Shown one piece after another: positions 42,985 to 54,299 of a DNA stretch of 64,000 bases (positions within the stretch are counted from its first letter, which is position 1; the number at the start of each line of letters is the position of its first letter). The notes under the pieces were generated by a model, which had not been told where the DNA came from, did no database searches, and worked only from the letters and a program-made list of their open reading frames with translations. The stretch comes from Endomychus coccineus. Taxonomy: Eukaryota > Arthropoda > Insecta > Coleoptera > Endomychidae. Made by a program: the position numbers and the translations under genes. The DNA lies in contig OY294069.1 of NCBI GenBank assembly GCA_958510875.1, positions 158,347,111 to 158,411,110 of the forward strand, given 5' to 3'.

Positions 42985-43319
42985 TTTTGCAGATGATGGT
43001 ACACTTCATAATGATTTTCATCTGGAGCCCCTGTATCATCCAATGATGCTAGAGGAGTGAGACAGAGACGGTTCGAGGAAATAAATGAAGATCTGGCAAA
43101 TGATTGTGAAATAGGTATCCAATAATCTGTTAATGCAACCAAAACTCAAGCGTTTATGTTCTCCAGGAAGGCGGATTCCCAATCCCTAATATATCCCAGC
43201 AGCTCCTCATGATCGACAAACCACAGATCCGATCTGGCCTGGAGTACTGTTCACACATTTGGAGCTTAAAGTTTCATATTCTATTCAGAAGCTACTCGAA
43301 TTCTTTTACCACTCTAGAA
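42985..43319 (+). pseudogene. LINE family 1, left part, interrupted by a hAT
   Basis: The fragment opens at the RT active site, FADDGTLH, followed by frameshifted remains of the region after it (FSSRAPIPSNEARQ-like, INEDLANDCEIG-like), SSSS with an in-frame stop, and RSGLEYCSHIW. It is cut at 43311 by the hAT and resumes at 44520. The full LINE protein can be followed in the copy at 57.8-59.1 kb. Confidence 0.82.
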
Positions 43320-44519
43320 CAGGGGTCTCTTAAATATGGCCCGCGGGCCAAATTAGGCCCGCCAGTGACATCAACAGGGCCCGCGATAGCTAATGGCTTA
43401 TTTTTGTTATTGTTGTTGTGATAAGCTAGATAAAAAGACACTGAATGATAATAACTTATTTACATGCTAGGTAAAGCTTAATATAATACGCAATATTATT
43501 TTCTGTCGGAACGATATGACATTAGTGTATAAATTAGGGAGTAGCTGGTTTTCTTCTTGCAATTGCAAATTCAGTTCGTTCATATGTTTTGTCAAATCGA
43601 CATAGAATGCTAACTTTCACGCCATTCGCTATTCTGTATTTCGGTAAGAGGACGAGGTCGATCACAGCTCGAAGTTCAAAAAAGCGCCGAAGGACTTTTC
43701 CGCAACTAAGCCAGTGTACGGCAGTTCTCCAATGTCTCGCGGAATTGTCGATTTTTCAGCCCAGTGGACCTGATGAAATCAACAACTGATATGACTGGTT
43801 TTAGAACTTCAGACATATCCAGACATTTCACGCACAAGAACTGTTGATAAATGATACAATGTAAGACTAATGGTTTTGAACCACCATCATTTTCTACAGC
43901 CCTTGACACAAGAGCAGCCACTTCTTTATCTTTTTACCTCCATCATTAGTTATAGATTTCAAGTTTCTTCATCGAAGGTTATTTTTATTAATAGTATTTT
44001 GATTTCCCATAAAAATATCTTCCCCAGTAGTCCAGCCGTGAAAACTATCAATACCTGAGCAGTATCTGACACATCTGTTGACTCATCCAAGGCCAAAGAA
44101 AACCACTCAATATGTTCATGTTTGTCAGACAGTTGTGAAAATATATTTTCTGCGATGTCTTCTACCTTCTACTACCTTTTCGGGGCACATTTCTTCGGCT
44201 ACTGAAATTACGCATTCCTTGATCATTTCTCCAACGGTGACTGGTTTTCCACGTTTCGCAATTTCAAGAGTCACACGAAAACTGGCACGAGTTCAACCTC
44301 TTGTTCAGTACTGAGTTTCGTGAACAAAGATTGCTGGGATTTCAATCCGCGCTTCAAAGCTTCAAATTTGTCTATCCGCAAACTCAAAGCTCAGGGCGCG
44401 TTCTCGGCGATTAGTCTAGAAATTATAGGTAATGGCAGGAACAGTGAAACGGTTTTGGCCTTCGGAACATACTGGAGTGAACAGTATGACCCTGAGGCTG
44501 GAAAACTTGAAGACCCCTG
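43320..44519 (-). mobile_element. hAT element (1200 bp) nested in a LINE, exact 8-bp duplication
   Basis: The ends are CAGGGGTCT at 43320 and AGACCCCTG ending at 44519. CTCTAGAA occurs on both sides (43312-43319 and 44520-44527). The LINE reading LTSLEH is restored when the element and one copy of the duplication are removed, which proves insertion. GGCCCGCGGGCCAAATTAGG next to the left end is characteristic of a widespread hAT group. The interior encodes a minus-strand transposase relic. Confidence 0.96.
43560..44400 (-). pseudogene. hAT transposase relic of the GTF2IRD2/ZBED type
   Basis: The minus strand gives LDESTDVSDTAQ-type sequence (about 44090-44050), then in another frame GGSKPLVLHCIIYQQFLCVK, VISVVDFIRSTGLKNRQFRE and remains of the WLSRGxVLxRFFEL block. 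ESTDxSDTAQ carries a catalytic Asp, and LHCIIHQQALC...FIRARxLNHRQF is characteristic of the hAT transposases from which GTF2IRD2 captured its C-terminus. Stops and frameshifts are frequent. The N-terminal zinc finger and C-terminal dimerisation domain are absent. Confidence 0.82.
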
Positions 44520-44527
44520 CTCTAGAA

Positions 44528-44640
44528 CATCTTAAGAAGGTAGGCTATTTCTCCCTTTTCTATAGGTATTTCTATTATCGGTGTTTATCAGAAATCTCGT
44601 ACTCAGGCCATACCTTCTATAGTATAAGGCCTGGACGCTC
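44528..44640 (+). pseudogene. LINE family 1, right part after the hAT
   Basis: HLKKVGYFSLFYRYFYYRCL and SEISYS continue the LINE protein directly after the hAT duplication (family consensus reads LEHRRKVGDLSLFYRYFHGR). Similarity fades by about 44640. Confidence 0.82.
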
Positions 44641-44679
44641 GATCGTTGCGTCACAGAGCCAGAGGCTATGTAGCAGTTG

Positions 44680-45365
44680 ATCATTGCTTTTATTCATATA
44701 AAAAACCTATCTTCTAATTTTCCTGATAATATGTAATATAAATTAAGCACTTTCCGTGAACTGTGTGTGACCATGTAGTATGTTTCGCTTCCTTTCGAGG
44801 AGACTTTTTACGTTCATTATTTTCCATCAAGTTTATATAATATTATAAACTGGGCCATCCAAAAGAAAGAGTTACAACTCTGTTTAAATTTGATATTTAT
44901 CACCTGTCACTTTCGAAACCGGCTACGCGCCTTAGGTTAGGGTATTTAGGTAGATATAAAAATTATTATACAATAAATAAATCAAAAACGTATCACAGTT
45001 AACTAATATTAGCAGCTAAAAGTTCAGTTCAACGACATTCAAAATATTTATTCAAGTTATAGAATATTTATTTTATACGTTAGATTTAAATTTTTTCGTA
45101 AATTGATGTGTTGATGATAAAAGTTTGAATTCATCAAAAAGATGATAGAAAATTTCAATTATTGAATATATTACATTTTTTGGCCAACGTAAGTTTTTAT
45201 TGGTACATAATTATATCTTTTTCGAGTTTCATAGTAACATTTTTCAATAATTCTTCCAGATGTTCATCCACAAAACAACATGCCTGTAGTATGTATATGC
45301 TAGTAAAGATGAGTATTTTAGTATTCATGAATTCACAAGATGTCTGTTTGTTAAACATAAAATAG
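44680..45365. other. Unassigned AT-rich DNA
   Basis: No feature recognised. Confidence 0.35.
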
Positions 45366-45369
45366 CTGT

Positions 45370-45715
45370 TATAGTCTTCTTTTGTAAATTGAAGATTCTA
45401 TCTGCATCAACATTATTTCCCCACATTATTATGCCATACCCAAGTTTTGAACAGATATATGCAAAATAAGCTTCTAGGCAAGTCTTTAGGGTGGAATAAG
45501 CCTACTAAGTTTTGGAGCTAGTTGCTGAATACGTGCTTTTCCACTTTAACTTAAAGAATATATTTTTAAATTCAAGCATTTTGTTGCGTTTGCAGAACTA
45601 ATTGTAGCATTATCAAGCTCTAATTCTATAAACGATTCTTCTTCAGTTGCAAAATGCATTATTTTCATTTTTTCTACATTCAATTTCATGCAGTTGTGAA
45701 CCACTGTTGCATTTT
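45370..45715 (-). pseudogene. LINE family 4 RT C-terminal fragment
   Basis: The minus strand reads HNCMKLNVEKMKIMHFATEE, SFIELELDNATISSANATKC, then after stops RIQQLAPKLSRLIP, AYFAYICSKLGYGIIMWGNN and VDADRIFNLQKKTI. LNxxKTxxMxF, LxxxIxSxLRYGIxxWGN and IxxLQKKxxR are the blocks after the RT active site in Jockey/RTE-type LINEs. It differs from families 1-3. One or two stops per block; truncated on both sides. Confidence 0.8.
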
Positions 45716-45719
45716 ATAG

Positions 45720-46938
45720 ATAACATACTAAATGTATAAAAGGTTCTCACTATGAAGTATATGCACATTCTCATATTTAAAACTGAACATTGTTCATGGG
45801 TCAGAATATCGGAATTATCACTTCACTTGTCTCCACGATATTAAGTCGTTACTATGGGCTTTCATAGACCTGCTCCGTTTTCTACGAGATACGGAGCAGC
45901 GTGCTTGTTTTCTAGGATCATTACGTTGAAGCTGTTGGCAGGTTCCAATCCAAATGGGTTTGACCTTGTCGATTTATTGTACTGGCCGTGCATTATTATC
46001 GCGTTTATTAAAGCGTAGGAAACATCAAGTTTGTTAATGATTTAAAGAAGAGCCTAGAATGAAGGAAAGGGTCAGCTCTAAAACGATATAGAAAGAACCT
46101 CAGAAAATATTGGTTTGCGGTTCTAACACTGATGATCAGATATGAAGAATTGAATGTGTCAGTGGAAAGTTGTAGTTGATGTAGAGTAAATTATTCATTC
46201 AAGTCGTGCCAAAAATTTTACAACATACTGGAAACTCAAGTTCAATCATATATACTCCCCAGCAACCTGTTTTTTTCTGAACAAGAAACGTTTCACTGAA
46301 AACAGGTGACTGAACGTTTCAACCTGCAAGTGTTAACCAAACATTTGTAATATTTTTCTGGTAGCTGCGATGATCACAATTTAATCAATACGTTGTTATG
46401 GCATCATTCTAGATGAATATTTGAATCACTGAAATAATGTATAATCATCGCAAATCCGAAGAAATTAATAAGAAATTATGATCGACTCTTTTCAGTCACG
46501 CAATATACAGAAATGATTGTTAATTTATCTAAAACATACGATTTTTGTATTGTGATATCATTTGAAGAACTTTGTTAATAGTTAATGCATTTGGTAGAGG
46601 TTCAGAATCAGAATCTTCAAAATCATAAAATCATCATCTTTCGATATTCTTCTGATGAACCTGGGGAAGTTCAAGGTGATGAGTTTAAATCTCACAAATT
46701 TTGAGTTGCTCCGCCAAACTATATGATATCCCTCATCCTCTACAAAAACCTGCCATCCCACAGGATTAAATTACAATGAATTTGGAAGAACTGAAATTAG
46801 TACTTCCATGGAGAGCAATCACATGTCAATGTCATCGTAAGACCCAAACGTTCATGGTATAATTTGTATAAAGTTAAATAGTATGTTTTTTACATATATT
46901 ATGACCTGAAAACCTACAATGTTAGTAGAACATTATGT
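45720..46938. other. Unassigned, with one strong small hairpin
   Basis: CTGCTCCGT and TACGGAGCAG around 45868-45898 form a stem of about nine pairs with a ten-base loop. No gene or repeat partner otherwise. Confidence 0.4.
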
Positions 46939-46939
46939 G

Positions 46940-47412
46940 ACCTAGCGATAGAATATTAGTAGAAGAAATCAGCATGGGAATTTTTAAAGCGTTTGGTGGT
47001 TATAGGCATCAGTAAAGACCTCACTAGGCAAAATGTTCCACAACATCGCCACTCTAACAGAAAAATGAAGTCTATTAGAAAGAGGTTGAACAGATCTCAA
47101 TAGGTTTGAGCACCAACTTTGGAAATATTTATAGAAAAGAATCGCCCACCTTTCTTCGATGTTCTAGACATGTGGATGATGCTCATGTGATAACCAAACG
47201 AACAGATCTTCAGAAAATGATCTAAGAGCTTCAACATAGGAGGTTGAACATGACTGTAGAACAGGACAGGTCGAATTGGTGTTAGATAATGAGGAGCTGG
47301 TGTGATGTACAGTAGCTCTTGGCTCGGAATAGAAAACTAAGTTTCTGTGAAGCAGTTTTCGCTATGGACTTCACTTGCTTTTTGGTGGAGATACCGAGCA
47401 TGGAAATTAAGG
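46940..47412 (-). pseudogene. LINE family 1, 3' part (minus strand)
   Basis: The minus strand carries the end of the family 1 protein, including the HTGVSTKKQVKSIAKTA region, LGFLFRAKSYCTSHQLLII-type sequence and the LEHRRKVGDSFLYKYF-like block, all with stops. It matches 52500-53000. It is separated from its upstream half (47826-48640) by a 0.4-kb insertion. Confidence 0.8.
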
Positions 47413-47825
47413 TAATATTTGTTGTTGTAATTACTGGTTAATGTTTTATCATGGAGAAAAGAGGATTGTTCAGGAGTAACTACATGAGTTCATCTACAAT
47501 GAATTTCCAGTCGACCAATGGATTTTTCCATAAATGTCTTTTCGACAATGAATGATTTCGGGTTTCCTTAGATGGACACCAAATCATTATTTAGGCTATA
47601 ACAGAGTGAAGTTTTATTTATATTTTAACTTATTGCTATAGCAACTCTTCCCTCAAATGTTTTTTATCGAACCTATATTCTTGATTTGATGTCAGTAGCT
47701 GCTTCTGAAACTGCAACTATTCAGGTTCAGAAGAGCATGATTACAGCATTTTTTCTCGCATATTTAATTTATATTGAGATTAAACACAAATAAATAAATA
47801 TAACAACAAATACGATAATTAGTTC
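47413..47825. repeat. Insertion in LINE family 1; member of local repeat T
   Basis: The uninterrupted copy at 52.4-53.5 kb runs straight through this point. The inserted piece begins near GTAATATTTGTTGTTGTAAT and ends near ATAACAACAAATACGATAAT, an imperfect inverted pair. Its body (ATTTCGGGTTTCCTTAGATG, ATAACAGAGTGAAGTTTTAT, TATTGCTATAGCAACTCTTC) recurs near 50270-50470, 50580-50900 and 50940-51180. No coding capacity. Confidence 0.72.
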
Positions 47826-48640
47826 AAATTAGTTCAGGGATATTGAGGACTCCATAACAATAGTTGTCATCATCATGTTAGGGATTGCATGATCCGCACT
47901 GCTCGAGAAATACAAGTTCGAGCTTCATTTGCATCAAACTTCACCAGATTATCAGATCCCCATTTGAAAATTCTTGCCAGTTCTTCATTTATTGCATCGA
48001 TCTGTTTTTGTATTGCACTTCTGGCTATATTGGACGATAAAGAGGCTCTAGACTCTAGAGAAGAAAGCGAGATAAAGTGTTAGATCACCCGCACCCGTGG
48101 ACGATACAAGAAGCAGTCTCAACGGATCGTTAATATGAAGCAGAAACAAACTCGGTACCAGGACAGATCCCTGTGGAATACCCGCGTTGATAACCATTGT
48201 ATCATAGGAGATTATATAAAATACCGAATGGAGGGATTTATCTGAGAGAAAAATCGATAGTAAACGGAGGAAGTTGCCCAAGAATGCCTTGGTTCCAGAC
48301 TCGGTCGGTCAAATGCTTTGGAGATATCCAATGTTGCAGCTAGAGATCCCTCATATTTTTAAATGGATACCTGCCATATATATGTTATGCGGACAAGCAA
48401 GTTTCCAGTTGATTTCTGGTAACGAAAGCTATATTGTCGGTGATTCAAGATGCTGATTGGTTTCTCCAATACTTTGAATATCACATATGGTAGTAAAATG
48501 GGTTTATGATTATTAGGAAGGGTTTTCTTTCCTTTTTTAGAGCTTGGTTGGATTACACATCAAGTTTGTATGAAAGCGTAAGCATCATGCAAAGAGCTGG
48601 TGTTGATTCTAGGGCACATTTCATCAGAACAATAGACCGA
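47826..48640 (-). pseudogene. LINE family 1, RT core (minus strand)
   Basis: Reading the minus strand, an open frame at 48281-48048 gives MGNFLRLLSIFLSDKSLHSV, then VINAGIPQGSVLVPSLFLLH and INDPLRLLL. The second block is the fifth conserved RT motif. The active-site region just after it is decayed (YADDGTLH is expected). Upstream pieces match KAFDxVWH. Downstream it leads into the insertion at 47825. Confidence 0.85.
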
Positions 48641-49795
48641 ATTTGATTCATGTTCCTGTACTTGAATGAATTTTACAGCCTATAAGAAGTATGCAGAAAG
48701 ATCAAGATAGTTTTCTTTTCATCCACATCAAATTTCATGAATGAAAGTTCACTTTCATTACCATTCAAAGATTTTATGTATCAACATCCATCATTCTAAA
48801 ACTATCCAACTCATTTTGAGGCTCACCTCATAACATAACATACATACATATCCACAAACTTTGTCTTGTATTATCTCATTCGAAAACAACAATTTTTCGA
48901 ATAAACTTTATGCTATGTTATAAATAAAGATGATTCATAAAACTCGAGTAGCTTCATATTTGTAGTGCTTGCACAAAACCATTTTCACGTAAATGGTGAA
49001 ATAAGATCGTAGTTGTGGAAAAAAAGGATTCCCCGTTTATAGCCGAAGAGCAAACAACTTTCGAAATACTATACGGGCATTGGGCAAACATTTTAGCAGA
49101 AAGTAAAACTTTCTCTATCTTGTCGATTCTCACCAAAACGACAATCGGAGTCAAGCAGTATGAGTACCCAGCTTTTAAAAGAACAAATATTACGATATTT
49201 GTTGATGGGAGTTGACGGGGCGTTGGCAGCATTACTATCGATCTTCAAGCACGACCCCGTTTTAGACCGTTCACTAAAACTTCAAGCTTTTATAGCTTAT
49301 ACGAGAGTAATGTCGTTGCTTGTTGAGGTTATTATTGTACCTGATGGCAAAGGTCATCCAAACAGCTGATTGCTATTGAACTAACGCGTTTCATCGTATA
49401 ACGTATACACTATCAGCCTTATTATGTCTTCAACAAATTGAGAAGTGATTGCGGAATACATGCTTTCCTGAATTGTAGATCGTTTGAAAAAAGTAATCAG
49501 CTCTGAATGATTAATCTGCTTCTAAGGAAATATCATGTGTTGAGATAACATTTCAACAAAAAGATTTTTGTAGGACGTAAACGCACTTACTATTCATTTA
49601 TTCAATGAGTATGAGGGAATCATAGTCTAGCCATTACTATTTTATTCCTTTAACTACACTAAATGTACATTACTAAATTTCTTAGATTACATTATGGTGT
49701 CCTAATATGTGTTCTTTAAATTGAGATTATACTCAATTCTGGTCTCCACAACTCCAAAGCCTTTCAGATTTTTTTTCTTACTTTGACCACACGAG
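48641..49795. other. Unassigned; less AT-rich block at 48990-49380 with overlapping frames
   Basis: The block has plus-strand frames at 49015-49215 and 49160-49369 and a minus-strand frame at 48954-49232. The second plus frame encodes LLMGVDGALAALLSIFKHDP and RSLKLQAFIAYTRVM, a plausible amphipathic helical stretch, but no family is recognised and no splice context is convincing. It could be an exon or relic of a host gene or of an unknown transposon; I cannot choose. Confidence 0.3.
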
Positions 49796-49799
49796 AGGG

Positions 49800-50262
49800 A
49801 AAACCACTACATGAAGTGATCTAGTTGAGACAAAACTAGATAGTAAGCGACAAAGTTGACGTGGCAAACCATACGACGGAAATTTCTCAAAAAGTCTTTG
49901 GTACTAGACTCGGTCAAGTACTTTGCAGATATCCAATGATACATCTAGAGATTCCCCATGTTTTTCAATGGATTTCTGTCACAAATATGCTACGTATGCA
50001 AGCAATCTCCTGTTGACATCTGCTGACGAAAGCCATATCATCCACGATTTTGTAACTCTCTAGGTATTTGATTAGCTCGACGTTGATTGCTTTCTCCATC
50101 ACAGATGATAGTGTCTATAATTATTGTGAAGGGTTCTTTTTTTGGAATTCGTTGCACTCTAGCTGTCTTCCAGCTGGAAGAAAATACACCAAGTTTGTAT
50201 GAAAGTGTAAACAACCTGCAAAAAAACTGGTGTTAATTCAGGCGCACATTTCCTGTCTATAG
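49800..50262 (-). pseudogene. LINE family 1, 5' RT region (minus strand)
   Basis: The sequence aligns with 48230-48640 and 53380-53520 and with the plus-strand start at 57815. It covers the region from the LRECAPELTPV-like start to the LSSFLSDR-like block before the GVPQG motif, with stops throughout. Confidence 0.78.
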
Positions 50263-50264
50263 TT

Positions 50265-51180
50265 TCCGTCGTCCAGTAGATTTTTCTATGAATGATTTTG
50301 GTTTTCCTTGGTTGGGCCCCAATTCGGTCTTTACACTATAAACGAGTGATGTGTTATTTATCTTTCGACCTATTGCCACAATAACTATTTCTTCAATTGG
50401 TTTTTATCAAACCTATATTATTGATCTGATCTTCAGAAGAGCATGATAACACCATTGTTATCTCGTATATTTTATTCATATTGAGAGTAAACTTGATGTT
50501 GCTCTTAAACACCCATAACTCCAACACTTTTCAGATTGGCTAATGGTTAAGAGAATGTACTCTCACATATTGTCATTGTAATTGCTAGATTTCAATGTTT
50601 TGTTATAGATAAAAGATGTTTGTTCAGGAAAAACCAATGGATCTTTCCATAAACGTCTTTTCACCAATGGATACTTGTGGTTTTCCTTGGGTACACACCA
50701 AATCAGTATTTAAGTCATAACAGAGTGAATTTTTATTTATATTTCGACACATTGCTTTAGCAACTCTTCCTTCGAATGGTTCTTAACAAATCTATATTCT
50801 TGAACTGGTGTCAGTGGCTGCTTCTCAAACTGCAGCTATCCTGATTCAGAGACCATAGTATTCTCGTATAGTTTTTTTATTGAGATTGAACTCAAGTTTG
50901 CTCTTAAACACCCTCAAATCCAACGCCATTCGACTGCCCAATGTTTAAGATTTACTGTCAAATTTTTGTTTTTTGGAATGTTTCAGATAGAAAATAGAGA
51001 TTTGTTTAGGGATTAATTTATAATGAATTTCGCCAATGAATGATTTTGGTCTTCTTTGGATGGTCAACAGATCAGTATGTAGCCTATAAAATGAAATAGT
51101 GAAATGCTACTTACATTTTGACCAATTACTATAGGAAATCTTGCTTCAAATGATTCTGATTTAGTAAAGCAGATAGATTC
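50265..51180. repeat. Local repeat T, three degenerate copies
   Basis: Copies at about 50265-50470, 50580-50900 and 50940-51180 share GATTTTTCTATGAATGA-like starts, GTTTTCCTTGG, TCAGTATTTAAG-like blocks, a TATTTCGACCTATTGC-like block and AACTATTTCTTC-like blocks. They also match the insertion at 47413-47825. An edge motif, ACAACAAATACGATAATTGG near 51460, matches the right edge of that insertion. Confidence 0.7.
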
Positions 51181-51189
51181 ATCTATAAC

Positions 51190-52350
51190 TATGATAAATT
51201 TTCCGTTTCAATCCTGTGTTGAATAAACTACATGTTATGTATGATGTTTCAGAGTGACTAATATTCAAGAAAAACTTAATTATTAACTTTATCAAAACAT
51301 TTCCTTGGCATAAAGAGCATGGAATAAAACTGAAATAAACACAAACAACTGGAATAGCGTATTTACTATTTACGTGTGTAGTACGTGCTGTATCAAATAA
51401 GATAAACGCACGTTCGACGAGTTTTGATGATAACAAATAAATAAAGAACTTTCAAATAACAACAAATACGATAATTGGTTCAAATTAGTTCTGGCAAATA
51501 ATTTGCTTTAACTAAATAGTGTACGTTCAAAAATCACTATGAGAAATTCTTAGTCCCCCCTCTCCACCATTTCTTGGGGACAACTTTCCCGGCCGGCAAC
51601 ATACATCTTCCCCCAGAAAAGAATCAGAACATAAGCCGGGGTAATCATATTTAGCATACAAAAAAGTCTTCTCAGGTCCTACACTCAAGTAAATAGTACG
51701 AAAATCAAAATACTATTTTGTCAATACATTTTTCATATTATGTAAATATAAACGTAGCTTTGCCTCGCCTATTACATTCCATGCTAATAGCATTCAACAT
51801 AGTAGTTGAAGAATTAAATCTTCATTGTATCTTGTGTTTACATTCTTTGCCACTATGTGGCAAAAGTATGTCAATACTATTCAACTGTTTTAATCAGAAT
51901 TATTTCTTGCTCTTTAGATACAGTTCCGTTTATTCGTTTTTATAGAGGAAAAAAGAAAAACTTTACATAGTTTTTCCAATCTTTCCATTAAGCATTCAAG
52001 CTCAATATAACACTGTGTTCATTTCATTGACTCTCCTAAAAATAACTATTTGGATTTATTGAGTGGAGATTTATGAACTCAAGAAACCGAATAATCAACT
52101 GTTTTTAGGAAGTATATCTGGCAGTGCTAAACAGATTTATATGTAAATTATTGGCGAATAGGTCATATTAAAACTTAAGTCTACTATATTTACATCAGAA
52201 GACGTTTGAAAACTAATTTACATTAACTAAAGCGGGGGATTTTCATATTTATTTGTTACGATTTAAATTAATCGTGCTTCGTTCGTTGTTGCGATGTAGG
52301 CTTTGAAATTAATGCGATAAGGACGCTTAGTGCTTAGTGCAATTAGTTTA
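51190..52350. other. Unassigned
   Basis: No gene recognised. A 75-codon frame at 51718-51945 shows no domain. The first part may be tail sequence of repeat T. Confidence 0.35.
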
Positions 52351-52355
52351 AGAAA

Positions 52356-52399
52356 CGACTTCTGATGTTGGTCGTGAGACTGAAATGTAGGTAAAGATG
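52356..52399 (+). ncRNA. Decayed PLE hammerhead motif
   Basis: Stem I CGACTT pairs imperfectly with AAGATG, stem II is intact, but CTGATGA has become CTGATGT (A9 lost), the GAAA neighbourhood reads TGAAAT, and stem III is altered. A short A-rich stretch follows and then a LINE 3' end at 52437. No other part of the PLE remains. Confidence 0.75.
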
Positions 52400-52436
52400 A
52401 AAATATAGTGGATATAGGTCTCAATTAAAAAAAAAT

Positions 52437-53520
52437 ACTTTGACTACACGAGAGTGAAACCTATAATGTTCGAAGAACATCGTGTAAGCCAGCAGTGGAA
52501 TGTGGGGACAGGCATTCGTTGTTTCATGAAGGTTTGGAGGTTATAGACTCAGGGAAAGACCTCACTAGGCATAGAGATAGTGAAGTGGTGAGTAGTTTGA
52601 GTTTGTCTAGTCCGCCTATCTGGAATCTCTCGTAGTGGAATAACAGACGAGATTTCTGATGAACACTGACCATGGAAAGATCTATAGAGAAGGGAGATAT
52701 CTCCCACCTTCCTACGATGCTCTTGAGAGGTCGATGAACACGTAAGTGTGACATCAGCAATCAAACAAATAGTTCTCTTCTGGATAGAAACCAATAGCTT
52801 CATCGTATGTTTGGGAGCCGAACTCCAAACATGTGAACGGTACTCCAGGACAGGGAGAATTTGTGCTTTGTAGATTATGAGGAGCTGCTGGGATGTACAG
52901 TAGCTCTTGGCACGGAATAGAAAACCAAGTTTTTGTGAAGCAATTTACTCAATGGATCTCACATGATCATCCCATGAAAGGGTGCTGTTGGTGGTGATCC
53001 CTAGCATTGTTATCGAAGACTTCATAGGAATAGTTGTACCTGACATCATCATATTGGGGATTGTGGGATCCGACTTCCTGGAGAAGAGGCAAGCTTAAGT
53101 TTTGGTTACATCAAACTCTACTAGATCAGATAATTAACAATAATTGCGTCAACCTGTCCCTGTCTCACTGCTTTGGTTTCAATGGATGGTATAGGGGCTC
53201 TAGATGAGAAAGCAGTATGCAGTGTACCATCATCTGCAAAGCTGTGGACGAGACAGGTGGTCACTCCCAGCAGATCGTTGATATGGGGCAGAAAAAGAAT
53301 TAGTGCCTAGACAGACCCCTGTGGAACACCAGCGTTGGTAGCTATTTTATCGGAGGATACTCCATCAACCACCACATGGAGTGGTCTATCTGAGAGAAAA
53401 CTCGATAGTAAGCGACAAAGTTGAGGCAGCAAACTACATGACGAAAGTTTCCCAAGAAGGCTTTGGTGCTAAGCTCGGTCAAATGCTTTGAAGATATCCA
53501 ATGATACATCTAGAGAATTT
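52437..53520 (-). pseudogene. LINE family 1, longest uninterrupted minus-strand copy
   Basis: The A-rich stretch just before 52437 would be the complement side of the 3' end, followed inward by the C-terminal region. Minus-strand pieces read LSFLSDRPLHVVVDGVSSD, VHSFADDGTLHTAFSSRAPI (RT active site ADD preserved), HRKVGDISLLYRSFHGQCSS, EISSVIPLREIPDRRTRQ and the SEVFP end. Two overlapping frames (52803-52549 and 52760-52524) show one frameshift there. Target duplication not identified. Confidence 0.88.
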
Positions 53521-53524
53521 ATAT

Positions 53525-54150
53525 ATTATTATATTAAACACATTCATTCTCCAAAATGAGTGGGTTATAAATAATGGAGACTATATATGGCAATATGTAG
53601 GGTACTGTTTTTTAATGAATAACTCAAAATAGATCTCCAAAACCAACTGTCCTGTCAATGTTTTGGTACAATATCATACCTACAAAAATTAAAAACAATC
53701 GTTAATTTGCAGTAAACGACGATTTACAACTTCTAGACACTAAATATGTTCCACACGTGTTAAAAATAACTTCATGTATGTAGGATACATCATCCCCCGG
53801 GTCTATAATAGAATGTCATCTAAAAATATTTGGCACATACTTGTGAAATTAACCGTAACGGAGAGGACTATGTATAAACAGTGGGCCAGCGAATCTAAAA
53901 ATACAATGAAGCAACTTAAAACACAAGCAAACACCTCTTCACATCCAGGCTAGTGTGGCAAATAATATTAGCATGAATATTTATAGCAGGAAATAGTTCC
54001 GATTCAAAGACGTTAACTGGTGTTTGTTGATTTATAATCTCACCTATGAAGTTATTAATCCAATTATTGTTGATTTATTCATACCACAGCGTTTCGGTTG
54101 TTTCTAAGAGACAGTTACTCTGTCGAATAACCTTGGGTGTTGCATTAGAG
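53525..54150. other. Unassigned
   Basis: No feature recognised. Confidence 0.35.
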
Positions 54151-54161
54151 AAGAAAAACTG

Positions 54162-54206
54162 TAGACCGACGTTTCGTCAAATAGTACAGCATCTTCAGGG
54201 TAGGTT
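54162..54206 (-). ncRNA. Hammerhead-like PLE 3' motif (another family), degenerate
   Basis: The minus strand reads CTGAAGATGCTGTACTATTT followed by GACGAAACGTCGGTC. CUGANGA and CGAAAC are in the right order and distance, but stem II does not pair well. Similar motifs end many insect PLEs. No coding relic is attached. Confidence 0.45.
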
Positions 54207-54243
54207 GTAGAATCGAATTTGAGTTATTTGGTTATCAATAGTC

Positions 54244-54292
54244 ACATTGTTTCGACTGATGCTATTCAATGGCATCAGTCGAAACAATTTAC
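54244..54292. repeat. Perfect 17-bp hairpin
   Basis: ATTGTTTCGACTGATGC, a short loop and GGCATCAGTCGAAACAAT make a perfect stem. It may be the end of a small inverted-repeat element, but no partner or duplication was found. Confidence 0.75.
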
Positions 54293-54299
54293 TTTTGTA

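Noticed and set aside
42617..43060. Overlapping frames of 94-116 codons on both strands
   Set aside because: The right part of the plus frame enters a LINE at FADDGTLH by chance, and neither frame has a domain before that.
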